64,000 bases of DNA from Bifidobacterium merycicum DSM 6492 (GCF_900129045.1 NZ_FQTX01000001.1:558001-622000), one strand, 5' to 3'; shown: positions 47,854 to 57,115, numbered from the stretch's first letter. Notes: generated by a model not told the origin, from the sequence alone. Made by a program: numbers and translations.

Positions 47854-49643
47854 CGATGGGTGGCGCGGACGCCGATATGGGGCGTGAACGGGGGAGCCGT
47901 GACTGCAGGCTGCTCCCCGCGGCCCTTGTATTGTGGACCGCGATTCTGGCCGCCGAAGCGTTGTTCGCCATCCTCATCAAAGGGGAACAACCGTTAGCCG
48001 AATGGTCGGGGGACGGCGCATCGTGCGCGCCCGGCTGGCTGATGCCCGTATGCATGGCGACGGGTGGTTTCGCTGTGGGTGTCATCCTGTCGAAACGGGG
48101 GATGACGTTCATCCGACACGGCGCAGACATGCGCGTCGCCATGATGGTCGTGATCATGGTCTCGATCGTGGGCGTGACCTCGGCTTGGGCGCATCTGCTC
48201 GTGCGATGGCATGATCCCGCCGCGGCCGGCGCCCGGAACGGGAAGGTCGAGGTCGTCGCCGTCGGGCGCATCACGGAACCGTTGAAGACGTCGACCATCC
48301 GCGAAGCGGACTGTCAGGCGGAAATGAAGCTCGAATCGATACTGCTGCAGGGGGTTTCAAGGCGTTCCTCGACCCAGGTCAGGGCATTCTTCACGGGAGG
48401 TGATTGCGCCGCGGCGTCCCGCGGCGCGACATACCGCGTATCGGGCGTATTGCGCGAGGCGGAGTACGGGGGCACGCCATTGTGGCTCACGGTCGGCTCC
48501 GACCGCAACGTCGAACGTGTCCGGGATCCACCCGTGACCGATCTCGTCCGGGCGCACATGCAGGAGCGGTTCTTCGACGCGGTCTCCCGTCTGAGCGATC
48601 AAGGGCGTGTACTGGTCCCCGGGTTGACCATGGGCGTGCTCGGCCAGGATCATGTGCCGTCCGACGGCCGATGGGAGGCTGGCATGGTCGACGAGACCTA
48701 TGCGAACCGGTTGGAGGATTCGTTCCGCAACGCGGGCATCATGCATCTCATGGCGGTGTCGGGCGGGCATTTCGTGCTCATCGCCTCGCTGGTGCGCCGC
48801 CTGTGCTCGAGGTTCCTGCTGCCACGCGCCGTGACCGCCTGCTGCATCGCGGCGAGCTACGGATTACTGGCTTCGTTGATGGCGCCCGGCGATTCGGTGT
48901 CGCGGGCGCTGATCATGGGATGGTTCAACGCGGCAGCCATGGCAGTGGGGCGCAGACCGCAGGCGTTGAGCGCATTATGCTGCACGGTCATCGGAACATT
49001 GCTGGCCGACCCGGCCATGGCACAAAGCTACGGTTTCGCGCTGTCATGCGCCGCGGTGCTCGGCATCGTCATCCTGACCGGACCGCTCACGTCGGCGTTC
49101 ACGAGGATCCTTCCGAAACCGATCGCATCCGGTCTCGCCATGACCGTGGCCGCGCAGTATGCGACCATGCCGATACAGATACTGATGAAACCCCAATTGC
49201 CCGTGCTGTCATGCGTGGCGAACCTGCTGGTCGCGCCGGTCGTATCCTATGCGACGCTGCTCGGCCTGGCCGCATTGCTATGCGCCTGGGCCGACGATGA
49301 TGTGGCGTACGGTCTTGTCTGGCTCGCCTCCCTGGGCACGCGCGTGATGGAGGTCGTCGCCGACGGCCTCGGCAATGCGGATGTCGCGGTGCTGCCATGG
49401 AAAGACGGCATCACCGGGGCATTGGCGATGGCGGGCATTGAAGCGGCGGCGCTCATCGCCATCCGCATGATCGTGCGCCGGGGCGGACGCGGGAGCGATG
49501 ACGGGCCTGCCGCCAAACGGTTCACCCGCGATCCGCGCAACAGGCTGGGCATATGGTTCGCCGACACCGTGCGCCTCGTGACGGACTCCAACCGGACCGC
49601 ATGGCGTGGTCGGGAAGTGAATCTTCACGGCGAATCCGACTGA
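47850..49643 (+). CDS. comEC: ComEC/Rec2 family DNA-channel protein (short form)
   Basis: A 597-residue membrane protein. Three N-terminal hydrophobic segments are followed by an extracytoplasmic OB-like region (about 120-260) and the ComEC competence domain with FRNAGIMHLMAVSGGHFVLIASL, SRALIMGWFNAAAMAVGRR and SYGFALSCAAVLGIVIL. The C-terminal metallo-beta-lactamase nuclease domain of classic ComEC is absent: the protein ends in a 60-residue basic tail. A GTG start at 47850 couples it to comEA; an ATG at 47856 is possible. The pair would take up single-stranded DNA, but competence in this group is unproven. Confidence 0.9.
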   Translation: MTMGGADADMGRERGSRDCRLLPAALVLWTAILAAEALFAILIKGEQPLAEWSGDGASCAPGWLMPVCMATGGFAVGVILSKRGMTFIRHGADMRVAMMVVIMVSIVGVTSAWAHLLVRWHDPAAAGARNGKVEVVAVGRITEPLKTSTIREADCQAEMKLESILLQGVSRRSSTQVRAFFTGGDCAAASRGATYRVSGVLREAEYGGTPLWLTVGSDRNVERVRDPPVTDLVRAHMQERFFDAVSRLSDQGRVLVPGLTMGVLGQDHVPSDGRWEAGMVDETYANRLEDSFRNAGIMHLMAVSGGHFVLIASLVRRLCSRFLLPRAVTACCIAASYGLLASLMAPGDSVSRALIMGWFNAAAMAVGRRPQALSALCCTVIGTLLADPAMAQSYGFALSCAAVLGIVILTGPLTSAFTRILPKPIASGLAMTVAAQYATMPIQILMKPQLPVLSCVANLLVAPVVSYATLLGLAALLCAWADDDVAYGLVWLASLGTRVMEVVADGLGNADVAVLPWKDGITGALAMAGIEAAALIAIRMIVRRGGRGSDDGPAAKRFTRDPRNRLGIWFADTVRLVTDSNRTAWRGREVNLHGESD

Positions 49644-49837
49644 ATGTGAGACAAGATGGCCGGTTTTGTCTACGATAATCGTATGATTCACACCGGTTCG
49701 CATTCCTCGACGCCGGTATGCGGCACGCGTTTGCCTCCCATTCAGGGGCTTGTGGAGGTGTGTCGTTCCTTGTACCGGATGCCGTCGTGGTTGACGGCAC
49801 CGTTAACGATTCGCTCTTTTTGTGAGGTTTTCCCAAC

Positions 49838-50803
49838 ATGGATATGGTAATAGCGTTGCTTCCCGCCCTGTTCTTCGGTGCGACGGGCATCATCACCACG
49901 CTGCTCGGAGGCAAGGCCGTACAGGGCACGCTCGGCATGACCTACGGCGCGGTGATCTTCGGACTCGGTCTCATGCTGATCTACGTGGTGCCCAACGCCG
50001 GTTGGGATTACGTGCTGAACCCGCGCATCTGGGTGGTCGGTTTGTTCTCCGGCCTGTTCTGGGCGGTCGGATCGGCCGGACAGTTCACCGCGATGAAGCA
50101 GATCGGCGTCACGCTGGCCATCCCGCTGTCCACCGCGGGCCAGATCGTCACCAACGCGCTCATGGCCGCGCTGGTGCTCGGCGAATGGAACACCGGCCGC
50201 ATGTGGCTGTTCGGCCTGATCTCCGTGGCTTTGGTCTGTGTCGGCGCGTTGTGCACGTCCGTGCAGGACAAATCAGAGGAGCAGGGCGTGCAGCAGGTGC
50301 CGAAAAGCCAGTTCACCGCGGGCCTGATCTCCGTGGCGATCTCCACGCTCGGATTCATGCTCTATTTCGTCTTTCCGAACCTGTTGTCCAAGATCGGCTA
50401 CATCTCCGACGACGTGCACGACGCTCCGAACGGTACCGGCGTGCACTACATGACCGCGGTCATCGCCCCGCAATCCATCGGCATGCTCGCAGGCGCCCTG
50501 CTCATCGTGCTGTTCGTGGCGAAGGAGCCGTCGTTGATCGTCGAAAAGCACACGTTCCTCAACATGATCACCGGCGTGGTGTGGGCCATCGGCAACGTGC
50601 TGATCTTCATTTCCTGCGCCAATCCCAACATCGGCCAGGCGGTCGCCACCACGTTCTCCCAGCTGAACGTGATTGTGGCGGTGCTGGGCGGCATCCTCAT
50701 CCTGCACGAGAAGCGCACGCGCAGGCAACTGTGGTTCATCGCCCTGGGCACGCTACTCATCGCGGCCGGCGCGGTGCTCATGGGCAATCTCGGCGTACTG
50801 TGA
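49838..50803 (+). CDS. glcU: GRP-family sugar transporter, GlcU-like
   Basis: A 321-residue protein with ten membrane helices of the DMT-type glucose/ribose porter family. LLPALFFGATGIITTLLGGKA opens it, and FWAVGSAGQFTAMKQIGVTLAIPLSTAGQ and VVWAIGNVLIFISCANPNIGQAVATTFSQLNVIVAVLGG are diagnostic of GlcU/RbsU proton-linked uptake. GTGAGG lies upstream of the ATG. It comes after a 194-base gap from comEC and is not in its operon. Glucose is the likely but unproven substrate. Confidence 0.9.
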   Translation: MDMVIALLPALFFGATGIITTLLGGKAVQGTLGMTYGAVIFGLGLMLIYVVPNAGWDYVLNPRIWVVGLFSGLFWAVGSAGQFTAMKQIGVTLAIPLSTAGQIVTNALMAALVLGEWNTGRMWLFGLISVALVCVGALCTSVQDKSEEQGVQQVPKSQFTAGLISVAISTLGFMLYFVFPNLLSKIGYISDDVHDAPNGTGVHYMTAVIAPQSIGMLAGALLIVLFVAKEPSLIVEKHTFLNMITGVVWAIGNVLIFISCANPNIGQAVATTFSQLNVIVAVLGGILILHEKRTRRQLWFIALGTLLIAAGAVLMGNLGVL

Positions 50804-50906
50804 CATCGTCCGGTCCCGGCGCGCGTCCGCATGCCGGGACCCGTGTCAGGGAATGGCGTGTTTCGGCTAAGCTGCAAGGAAGGAACCGACCGCAAAGGAG
50901 AACACC

Positions 50907-51512
50907 ATGGCGCAGGCGTTGATCATCGTGGACGTGCAGCCGACCTTCTGCGAAGGCGGCGAACTCGGCGTACGTGGAGGCAACGCCGTGGCCGAACGCA
51001 TCGCCCGATACGTGGCCGCGCACCGCGGCGACTACGCGTATATCGCGACCACGCAGGACTGGCATATCGAACCCGGCGAACACTGGTCGCAGCAACCGGA
51101 TTTCGTGGACACCTGGCCCGTGCACGGCAAGGCCGGCACGCCGAACGCGGACCTGCATCCCGCCATCGCCGCCCTGCAGGTCGAGCATCATTTCAAGAAA
51201 GGCCAATACTCGCCCTCATATTCCGGTTTCGAAGGGTACGAGGACAACACCGACCGCATTCCCACCCGTGAGGAATCCGCCGCCATGGCCCGAACGAACA
51301 CCACGCTCGCGAGCGCCTTGGCCGGGGCCGGCGTCACACGGGTCGACGTGGTCGGCCTGGCCGAATCGCATTGCGTCAAGGAAACCGCGCTCGACGCGCG
51401 AAACCTCGGCTACGAGGTCCATGTCATCGAAGACCTGACCGAACCGGTCAGCGAGGAACTTGGCGCCGCCGCCCGCAAGCGGATGCGCGAAGCCGGCATC
51501 ATCCTCGATTAG
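50907..51512 (+). CDS. pncA: Nicotinamidase (isochorismatase-type Cys hydrolase)
   Basis: A 201-residue alpha/beta Cys hydrolase that turns nicotinamide into nicotinic acid for NAD salvage. Asp9 (IIVDVQPTF), a Lys in HHFKKGQYSPSYSGFEG and the nucleophile Cys in GLAESHCVKETALDA make the triad. TTQDWHIEPGEHWS supplies the metal-binding Asp/His residues. AAAGGAG precedes the start. It matches actinobacterial PncA in length and motif order. Confidence 0.93.
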   Translation: MAQALIIVDVQPTFCEGGELGVRGGNAVAERIARYVAAHRGDYAYIATTQDWHIEPGEHWSQQPDFVDTWPVHGKAGTPNADLHPAIAALQVEHHFKKGQYSPSYSGFEGYEDNTDRIPTREESAAMARTNTTLASALAGAGVTRVDVVGLAESHCVKETALDARNLGYEVHVIEDLTEPVSEELGAAARKRMREAGIILD

Positions 51513-51615
51513 CATGCTGCGACGCACTCCCACCGCGAAACCCTCGACGTGAATCTCCCCGGCGGGAGGATAATGGTTCCGGCCCAACCGAGAGACGAGG
51601 AAAGACAGGGGAGAC

Positions 51616-52986
51616 ATGGCCGACGCAGCGGAACATGAGCAACGAACAGGCAGCCCATTGGGAACCGCGCCCGTCGGACGATTGGCCGTATCGCTCGCCT
51701 TCCCCGCGATCGTGGCGCAGGCATGCAACGCGCTCTACACCATCATCGACAGACTGTTCCTGGCCCGCATCCCCGGAATCGGCGATCTTGCCATGACGGG
51801 CGTGGGCGTCTGCTTCCCGATCATCCTGGCCGTCTCCTCGTTCGCCGCGCTCATCGGCAGCGGCGGCGCACCCCTCGCATCCATCGAACTCGGCCGCGGC
51901 GATGTCGACAAAGCGGAACGCATCCTCGGCACCAGCGTCGCCGCGCTCGTCATCATGGCCATCGTTCTGCCCGCGCTTCTGCAGGCTTTCAGGGAACCCA
52001 TCCTGTTCGCCTTCGGCGCAAGCCCGGACACCATACCCTACGCCACGCAATTCCTCTCCGTATATCTTTCCGGCACCATCTTCGTGCAACTCGCGCTCGG
52101 ATTGAACACGTTCATCACCGCCCAAGGCAAGGCCCGCATCGCCATGGTCTCCACGCTCATCGGCGCACTGCTGTCCGTGGCGCTCGACCCGCTGTTCATC
52201 TTCACGCTCCACATGAGCGTATACGGCGCCGCGTTGGCCAATGTGCTGGCGCAGGCCGTGTCCGCGGCGTGGGTGGTCATGTTCCTATCGTCGAAACGCA
52301 GCGTCATCCGTCTTCGTGCGCGCAACATCCGTGTAGGCAGGACGCTCGGCTCCATCCTCATGCTCGGCGTCTCGCCGTTCATCATGCAGTTGACGGAATG
52401 CGTGATCCAGGTCGTGTTCAATTCGAGCCTGCAACGGTACGGTGGAGACGCGTACGTGGGCGCGATGACCATCATCACCAGTCTGATGCAGCTCGTATGG
52501 GTGTTCTCGAACGGTGCCACGCAAGGCGTGCAGCCGATCATCGGCTACAACTACGGTGCCGGGAAATTCGATCGCGTGCGCCGCGCCTACCGTGGCACGA
52601 CCGTCACGCTGATCATCCTGAACAGTCTCATGGTGTTGACGTATGCGATGTTCCCCTTCGCGTTCGCGGGACTGTTCACCTCCGACCAGGACATCACGGA
52701 CGTGGTGGTGCGCATGCTGCCGTTGTTCAGCTGCGGCATGGGCGTGTTCGGCGTGCAGAGCGCCACGCAATGCGCGTTCGTCGGCATGGGCCAGGCGAAA
52801 CCCTCACTGTTCCTGGCGATCCTGCGCAAGATCATCCTGCTGGTACCCCTCGCGTTGCTCCTGCCGCATGTCGCGAACCTGGGAGCCGCGGGCGTGTTCC
52901 TCGCCGAACCGATCTCGGACGTCGTATCCGCCATCACGGCAGGCATCCTGTTCCACAGACTGTCGCCGAAACTGCTCGGCGAATAG
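51616..52986 (+). CDS. MATE family efflux transporter (second copy)
   Basis: A 456-residue polytopic protein of the MATE class, MepA-like subgroup. VSLAFPAIVAQACNALYTIIDRLFLARIPG starts the first repeat, and LGSILMLGVSPFIMQLTECVIQVVFNSSLQRYGGDAYVGAM is typical of the second. It is distinct from the MATE at the left end of the window. GGGGAG precedes the ATG. The 3' 400 bases are overlapped on the other strand by the open frame of the YczE-type gene. Confidence 0.93.
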   Translation: MADAAEHEQRTGSPLGTAPVGRLAVSLAFPAIVAQACNALYTIIDRLFLARIPGIGDLAMTGVGVCFPIILAVSSFAALIGSGGAPLASIELGRGDVDKAERILGTSVAALVIMAIVLPALLQAFREPILFAFGASPDTIPYATQFLSVYLSGTIFVQLALGLNTFITAQGKARIAMVSTLIGALLSVALDPLFIFTLHMSVYGAALANVLAQAVSAAWVVMFLSSKRSVIRLRARNIRVGRTLGSILMLGVSPFIMQLTECVIQVVFNSSLQRYGGDAYVGAMTIITSLMQLVWVFSNGATQGVQPIIGYNYGAGKFDRVRRAYRGTTVTLIILNSLMVLTYAMFPFAFAGLFTSDQDITDVVVRMLPLFSCGMGVFGVQSATQCAFVGMGQAKPSLFLAILRKIILLVPLALLLPHVANLGAAGVFLAEPISDVVSAITAGILFHRLSPKLLGE

Positions 52987-53729
52987 CGGCGAAACGCCCC
53001 GGAACCATAAGCTGCCCGACCGGCAGACCTGCCTGATCTGGCGTTCGCGCTCGCCGGCGCGAGGCGTCGGCGGTCGCGATCCGTGACCAGTGCGAGCGAA
53101 CGGATACGTTCCGGGAACGAGAACATGCGGTTGATGGCGTTGATGATGGAACCGACGCACAACGCCGAAACGACGGTCCCCAAGCCGACGCCGCGCAATT
53201 CGCCGAAGAACACGAACGAGAGTGCGACCGCGACGGCGATCAGCGTGATATCGAACACGATCTTCGTGGTGCCGTACTTCACATGGGAAACAATCGACAA
53301 GGCACGCACCGCGCCCTCGCCCGGAACCATGAGCACATTGGGGGACACCTCGATCACGATGCCGAACCCCATGATGCAACAGCCCGCCACAATGCACGCC
53401 AGACGTTGCCACAGCATCGTCGGGGTCAGGAACGACAACAACGACATGCTCACATCGATCATCGAACTGAACAGCAGATTGACCACGATCTGCAACAACT
53501 GCACCGGACGGAACCCACGACGCAGCAACACGATCTGCAACACGATGAACAGCATGTTCATCACGAACGTCATCGCGCCGAAACTCAACGGAAAACGTAT
53601 ACTCAACACATACGGCACACTGGAAATCTGCGACGTACCCATATCGCCCTTGGTGATCAACGCGATGGCGAAGGAATTCACCACCACCCCGCACGCAAAA
53701 CACGCAAAACGAACGACGATATGGTTCAC
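52587..53729 (-). CDS. YczE/YyaS-type membrane protein lacking a nearby stop
   Basis: The N-terminal 205 or so residues are a five- to six-helix membrane protein like YczE/YyaS of Gram-positive bacteria (GVVVNSFAIALITKGDMGTSQ, then GFGIVIEVSPNVLMVPGEGAVRALS, then NRMFSFPERI). The GTG at 53729 follows AAAGGAG. The family normally ends near residue 210-220, yet here no stop occurs until 52587. The frame runs through the intergenic space and 400 bases antisense to the MATE gene, adding about 170 residues of Arg/Ser-rich sequence with no family likeness. The native stop was probably lost by a small indel or deletion. The real end is uncertain. Confidence 0.7.
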   Translation of the reverse strand: MNHIVVRFACFACGVVVNSFAIALITKGDMGTSQISSVPYVLSIRFPLSFGAMTFVMNMLFIVLQIVLLRRGFRPVQLLQIVVNLLFSSMIDVSMSLLSFLTPTMLWQRLACIVAGCCIMGFGIVIEVSPNVLMVPGEGAVRALSIVSHVKYGTTKIVFDITLIAVAVALSFVFFGELRGVGLGTVVSALCVGSIINAINRMFSFPERIRSLALVTDRDRRRLAPASANARSGRSAGRAAYGSGAFRRYSPSSFGDSLWNRMPAVMADTTSEIGSARNTPAAPRFATCGRSNARGTSRMILRRIARNSEGFAWPMPTNAHCVALCTPNTPMPQLNNGSMRTTTSVMSWSEVNSPANAKGNIAYVNTMRLFRMISVTVVPR

Positions 53730-53946
53730 AGCATCTCCTTTCCGACCAAATGCATTGGATAACGTAAGGAGGCGTCTCGACACCAGAACGACACCACGCC
53801 ACACGCCACGCCACGCCGCACCCGGCACCCCCATGGCCACACTGTGAAACAACACTCGGAACACGACGGCGGAAGAGGTAGACCAGAACTAGTTCCGATC
53901 CGGCAACGACGCAGAGAACGGAACACCATTGGAGGTACAGAACATC

Positions 53947-54093
53947 ATGCGCAAGAACACCATCGACACCATTCGCAACACCCACGCCATCGACTTCATC
54001 CCCGACGACTCAGCCAGCCACGAATGGACCGAACACGACAGCCGCCTCGTCGAAGAATACGCGGCACAACTACGAACCATCAACCTCGACTAA
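53947..54093 (+). CDS. Short ORF, 48 residues, function unknown
   Basis: A small frame with a GGAGG at 53931-53935 and an ATG at 53947. It encodes a polar, acidic peptide (RKNTIDTIRNTHAIDFIPDD, then EWTEHDSRLVEEYAAQL) without membrane segment or signal. It shares the A/C-rich codon style of holA downstream. Family not recognised. The good ribosome site and amphipathic C-terminal helix favour a real gene, but evidence is limited. Confidence 0.5.
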   Translation: MRKNTIDTIRNTHAIDFIPDDSASHEWTEHDSRLVEEYAAQLRTINLD

Positions 54094-54256
54094 CCCACCA
54101 ACCCAAACCATCCAAACCAAACACACGTCCCGCCCGCCGAACCAACACCACCCACACCCAAGACAACCGGCATGCGGGGCGTTCCCAAACCACCACAATC
54201 GAACAAACGTTCGAACACAGGAAAGGATTGTCCACCGATATAGAGAAATTGAAACC

Positions 54257-55222
54257 ATGGCAAAACATGCAGGAAACCCACCCATGCGCATCGTATACGG
54301 AGGAGACAGCTTCCTCAACGACCAAACCATGCGCGACCTATGCCATAAGGCACTCACCGTCCGCCCCGACGCCGAACTCATCGAACTCGACGCAACCAAC
54401 ACCGACCAATACGCCTTCGACGAAGCAGTCAGCCCCTCACTGCTCTCCGACACCGCAGTTGTGCACATCACCAACCTGCAAAACGCCGACGACAAACTCG
54501 GCGAAGCCATGATCGCATACTGCAAACAAGCCTGCGCCAACCCCAGCGAATCCAGCATCGTCATCTGCCAACACGAAGGCGGCAACAAAGGCAAACGCCT
54601 CATCGACAAACTCACCCACGCAGGAGCCGGCAAAGAAGACATCCCCGACCTCAAAAAACCCGAAGCCAAACTCAACTTCACCATCAGCCAATTCGAACGC
54701 CACAACCGACGCGTCGAACCACAAGCCGCACAACAACTCGTCGACGTCCTCGGCGAACACACCGGCGAACTCGCAGCCATGTGCAACCAACTCTGCTTCG
54801 ACTTCGACGACAACCCCATCAGCCTCAACCGTGTCAACCAATACCTCACCGCCAACGCCCAAGTAACCGGATTCGCGCTCGCCGACACCGCGCTCGCCGG
54901 CCGCACCGCCGACGCGATCATCATGATGCGCTCCGCCATAGAACAAGGCACCGCACCCATCGCACTCATCGGCGCGCTCGCCTCCAAACTCCGCGGCATA
55001 GCCAAAGCCGCCGCAGTGAAATCAGGCACCATCTCCACCGCCGAAGCGGGCATGCCGTCATGGATGCTCAAACGCATCAAACTTGCAGGATGGACCTCCG
55101 CCGGACTCTCCACCTGCATCCAAACCCTCGCATGGGCCGACGAACAAAGCAAAACCAACGGCGGCGACCCCGTCTACGCACTCGAACGCAGCATCGAATG
55201 CATCGCGTCGAAAGGACGATGA
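54257..55222 (+). CDS. holA: DNA polymerase III delta subunit
   Basis: A 321-residue clamp-loader subunit that opens the beta sliding clamp. RIVYGGDSFLNDQTMRDL starts the N-terminal AAA-like domain, without Walker motifs, as expected for delta. SIVICQHEGGNKGKRLIDKL and FERHNRRVEPQAAQQLVDVLG follow, and the C-terminal collar has IALIGALASKLRGIAKA. Codon use is strongly AAA, CAA, CTC and CCC, unlike most of the window. The ribosome site is weak. It begins a tight series with tsaE and tsaB. Confidence 0.93.
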   Translation: MAKHAGNPPMRIVYGGDSFLNDQTMRDLCHKALTVRPDAELIELDATNTDQYAFDEAVSPSLLSDTAVVHITNLQNADDKLGEAMIAYCKQACANPSESSIVICQHEGGNKGKRLIDKLTHAGAGKEDIPDLKKPEAKLNFTISQFERHNRRVEPQAAQQLVDVLGEHTGELAAMCNQLCFDFDDNPISLNRVNQYLTANAQVTGFALADTALAGRTADAIIMMRSAIEQGTAPIALIGALASKLRGIAKAAAVKSGTISTAEAGMPSWMLKRIKLAGWTSAGLSTCIQTLAWADEQSKTNGGDPVYALERSIECIASKGR

Positions 55223-55229
55223 AACGAAC

Positions 55230-55814
55230 ATGCAACCCAACACCACAACCAGCGCAACCATCACCATCGAAGCGCCAACCAGCATAGCCATGCGCGAAAT
55301 AGGCGAACACATCGCCCACATCGTCCACGGCGGCGACGTACTCCTCCTCTCCGGCCCCCTCGGCGCAGGCAAAACCACCCTCGCACAAGGCTTCGGCACC
55401 GGGCTCGGCATCAAAGAGCCCATCGTCTCACCCACTTTCACCATCGCCCGCGAACTCAACGGCACCTTCCCCAACGGCGACCACGCCCACATGATCCACG
55501 TAGACGCCTACCGACTCGGCGGCAACGACTACGCCCCCGGACAAGACGGCATCGGCCGGCTCCTCGACGAACTCGAATCACTCGGCCTCGACGAAGAACT
55601 CGAAGACCCCAGCGGCAACACCGTCATCCTCATGGAATGGGGAGAGCAAATGGCGGCCGCCCTCGCACCCGAACGACTCGAAATCCACATCAGCAGGCCC
55701 ACCGCACCCACACGAAACACCAACGAACCGACCAGCGAAGGTACTAGAATCGTCACCTTGGTGCCAGTCGGCAGCGACTGGGCACAACGAGCAGCAACCC
55801 TCGCAGGAAAGTGA
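55230..55814 (+). CDS. tsaE: tRNA t6A synthesis ATPase TsaE
   Basis: A 194-residue P-loop protein (LLLSGPLGAGKTTLAQGFGTGLG, Walker A about residue 41; SPTFTIARE; HVDAYRLGG; ILMEWGEQMAAAL). TsaE supports TsaB-TsaD during N6-threonylcarbamoyladenosine formation at A37 of tRNA. The ATG at 55230 lies eight bases after holA. The tail after residue 155 is longer than usual. Same A/C-rich codon style as holA. Confidence 0.93.
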   Translation: MQPNTTTSATITIEAPTSIAMREIGEHIAHIVHGGDVLLLSGPLGAGKTTLAQGFGTGLGIKEPIVSPTFTIARELNGTFPNGDHAHMIHVDAYRLGGNDYAPGQDGIGRLLDELESLGLDEELEDPSGNTVILMEWGEQMAAALAPERLEIHISRPTAPTRNTNEPTSEGTRIVTLVPVGSDWAQRAATLAGK

Positions 55815-55820
55815 CACAAC

Positions 55821-56603
55821 ATGGGCGCGAACGAAACAATGCTGGTAATCGACACCTCATACGGATCCACCGTCGGCATAACCGGACACGAACCCCTCAC
55901 CGAAACCGACTCACGCACCCACGTCGAAAAACTCCAAGTCAACATCGCCACAGCCGTACAGCAAGCAAAACTCACCCCCAACAACATCACCACCATCGTC
56001 GCAGGCATCGGCCCCGCACCCTTCACCGGTCTACGTGCAGGCATCGTCGCAGCCAAAGCGCTCGCCTTCGCCACCGGCGCCAAGCTGGTAGGTCAGGATA
56101 TCCTCGCCCCTCAGGCGTGGTGGAACGCCGAACGTCGCGGTGAAACCGACGCCGATACGCGCGTGCTGACCCTCGCCGTGAACGACGCACGCCGCAAGCA
56201 GCTGTATTTCGAGCTGTGCGCTCCCGTCAGCGGCGAGAATCCGGATCCGGAACCGTTGATCGCCATGGACATCGACTATCCTGCGGGCATCGTCACGCGC
56301 GTCAACGAAGCGGTAAACGCCTATGAGGCGAGTACAGGCAAGCGCGTGCTGGTCGATGTGGTGGGGCATGGCGCGGCCAAATACGCCAGCGTGCTGCAGG
56401 GCATCGATTCGTTGGGCGATGTGGTGGACGAATCCGTACTCGACCAAGGCGCGCATGGTCTCGATATCTTCACGCGCCGGGCCGTCGCGCGCGTTGCGGA
56501 CGATACGCCGGTTGAGCCGCTGTACCTGCGTCGCCCTGACGCCGAAGTGCCGAATCCGCTGAAGCATGTGCTCGGCCATGGCGGCGCGAAGGCCACACGA
56601 TGA
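55821..56603 (+). CDS. tsaB: tRNA t6A synthesis protein TsaB
   Basis: A 260-residue ASKHA-fold partner of TsaD (MLVIDTSYGSTVGI, then SRTHVEKLQ, then AGIGPAPFTGLRAGIVAAKALA). Codon use changes within the gene: up to about 56,080 it uses AAA, CAA and CCC, and after that AAG, CAG, CCG and CGT. The protein is colinear with the family across the switch. Its stop overlaps the rimI start as ATGA. Confidence 0.94.
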   Translation: MGANETMLVIDTSYGSTVGITGHEPLTETDSRTHVEKLQVNIATAVQQAKLTPNNITTIVAGIGPAPFTGLRAGIVAAKALAFATGAKLVGQDILAPQAWWNAERRGETDADTRVLTLAVNDARRKQLYFELCAPVSGENPDPEPLIAMDIDYPAGIVTRVNEAVNAYEASTGKRVLVDVVGHGAAKYASVLQGIDSLGDVVDESVLDQGAHGLDIFTRRAVARVADDTPVEPLYLRRPDAEVPNPLKHVLGHGGAKATR

Positions 56604-57115
56604 TCATCGACATCAACGAGCTCGATAGGGAACTGGTGGTCCGTTCCATCGCGACGTTGGAACGGGAACTGTTCGGCAAGGGCGCGTGGAGCGAATCCGC
56701 CGTGCGGCAGGAACTGGACGCGCCCGCCCGTTTCTATTTCGCCGATGTGGCGGAAGCGGATGGCGGCGCGGAGGGGCGTCCCGTCATCCGTGGATACGCG
56801 GGATTCTGGTACGACGGCGACGATGCTGAGATCATGACCATCGGCGTGGGACGTGACTATCAGCGCCATGGCATCGCCGCGGCTTTGCTGCAACGGCTTA
56901 TCGATGAGGCCCGTACGCAGGGGGCCGCACGCATGCTGCTCGAAGTGAGGGTGGATAACGACCCGGCATTGGCATTGTATGAACGATTCGGCTTCCAGCG
57001 GCTCGGATTGCGCAAACGGTACTACCAGCCTGAAGGCATCGACGCATACACCATGAGCTTGGATGTGGCCGGGCCCCGCATCGTGGGATTCCAATCCGGG
57101 CATACCGCCGCATAA
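56600..57115 (+). CDS. rimI: Ribosomal-protein-alanine N-acetyltransferase RimI-like
   Basis: A 171-residue GNAT enzyme. IMTIGVGRDYQRHGIAAALLQRL is the acetyl-CoA loop, and ARMLLEVRVDNDPALALYERFGFQRLGLRKRYY matches RimI including the final substrate strand. RimI acetylates the N-terminus of ribosomal S18 and is commonly encoded between tsaB and tsaD, as here. Translation is coupled to tsaB. Confidence 0.92.
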   Translation: MIIDINELDRELVVRSIATLERELFGKGAWSESAVRQELDAPARFYFADVAEADGGAEGRPVIRGYAGFWYDGDDAEIMTIGVGRDYQRHGIAAALLQRLIDEARTQGAARMLLEVRVDNDPALALYERFGFQRLGLRKRYYQPEGIDAYTMSLDVAGPRIVGFQSGHTAA

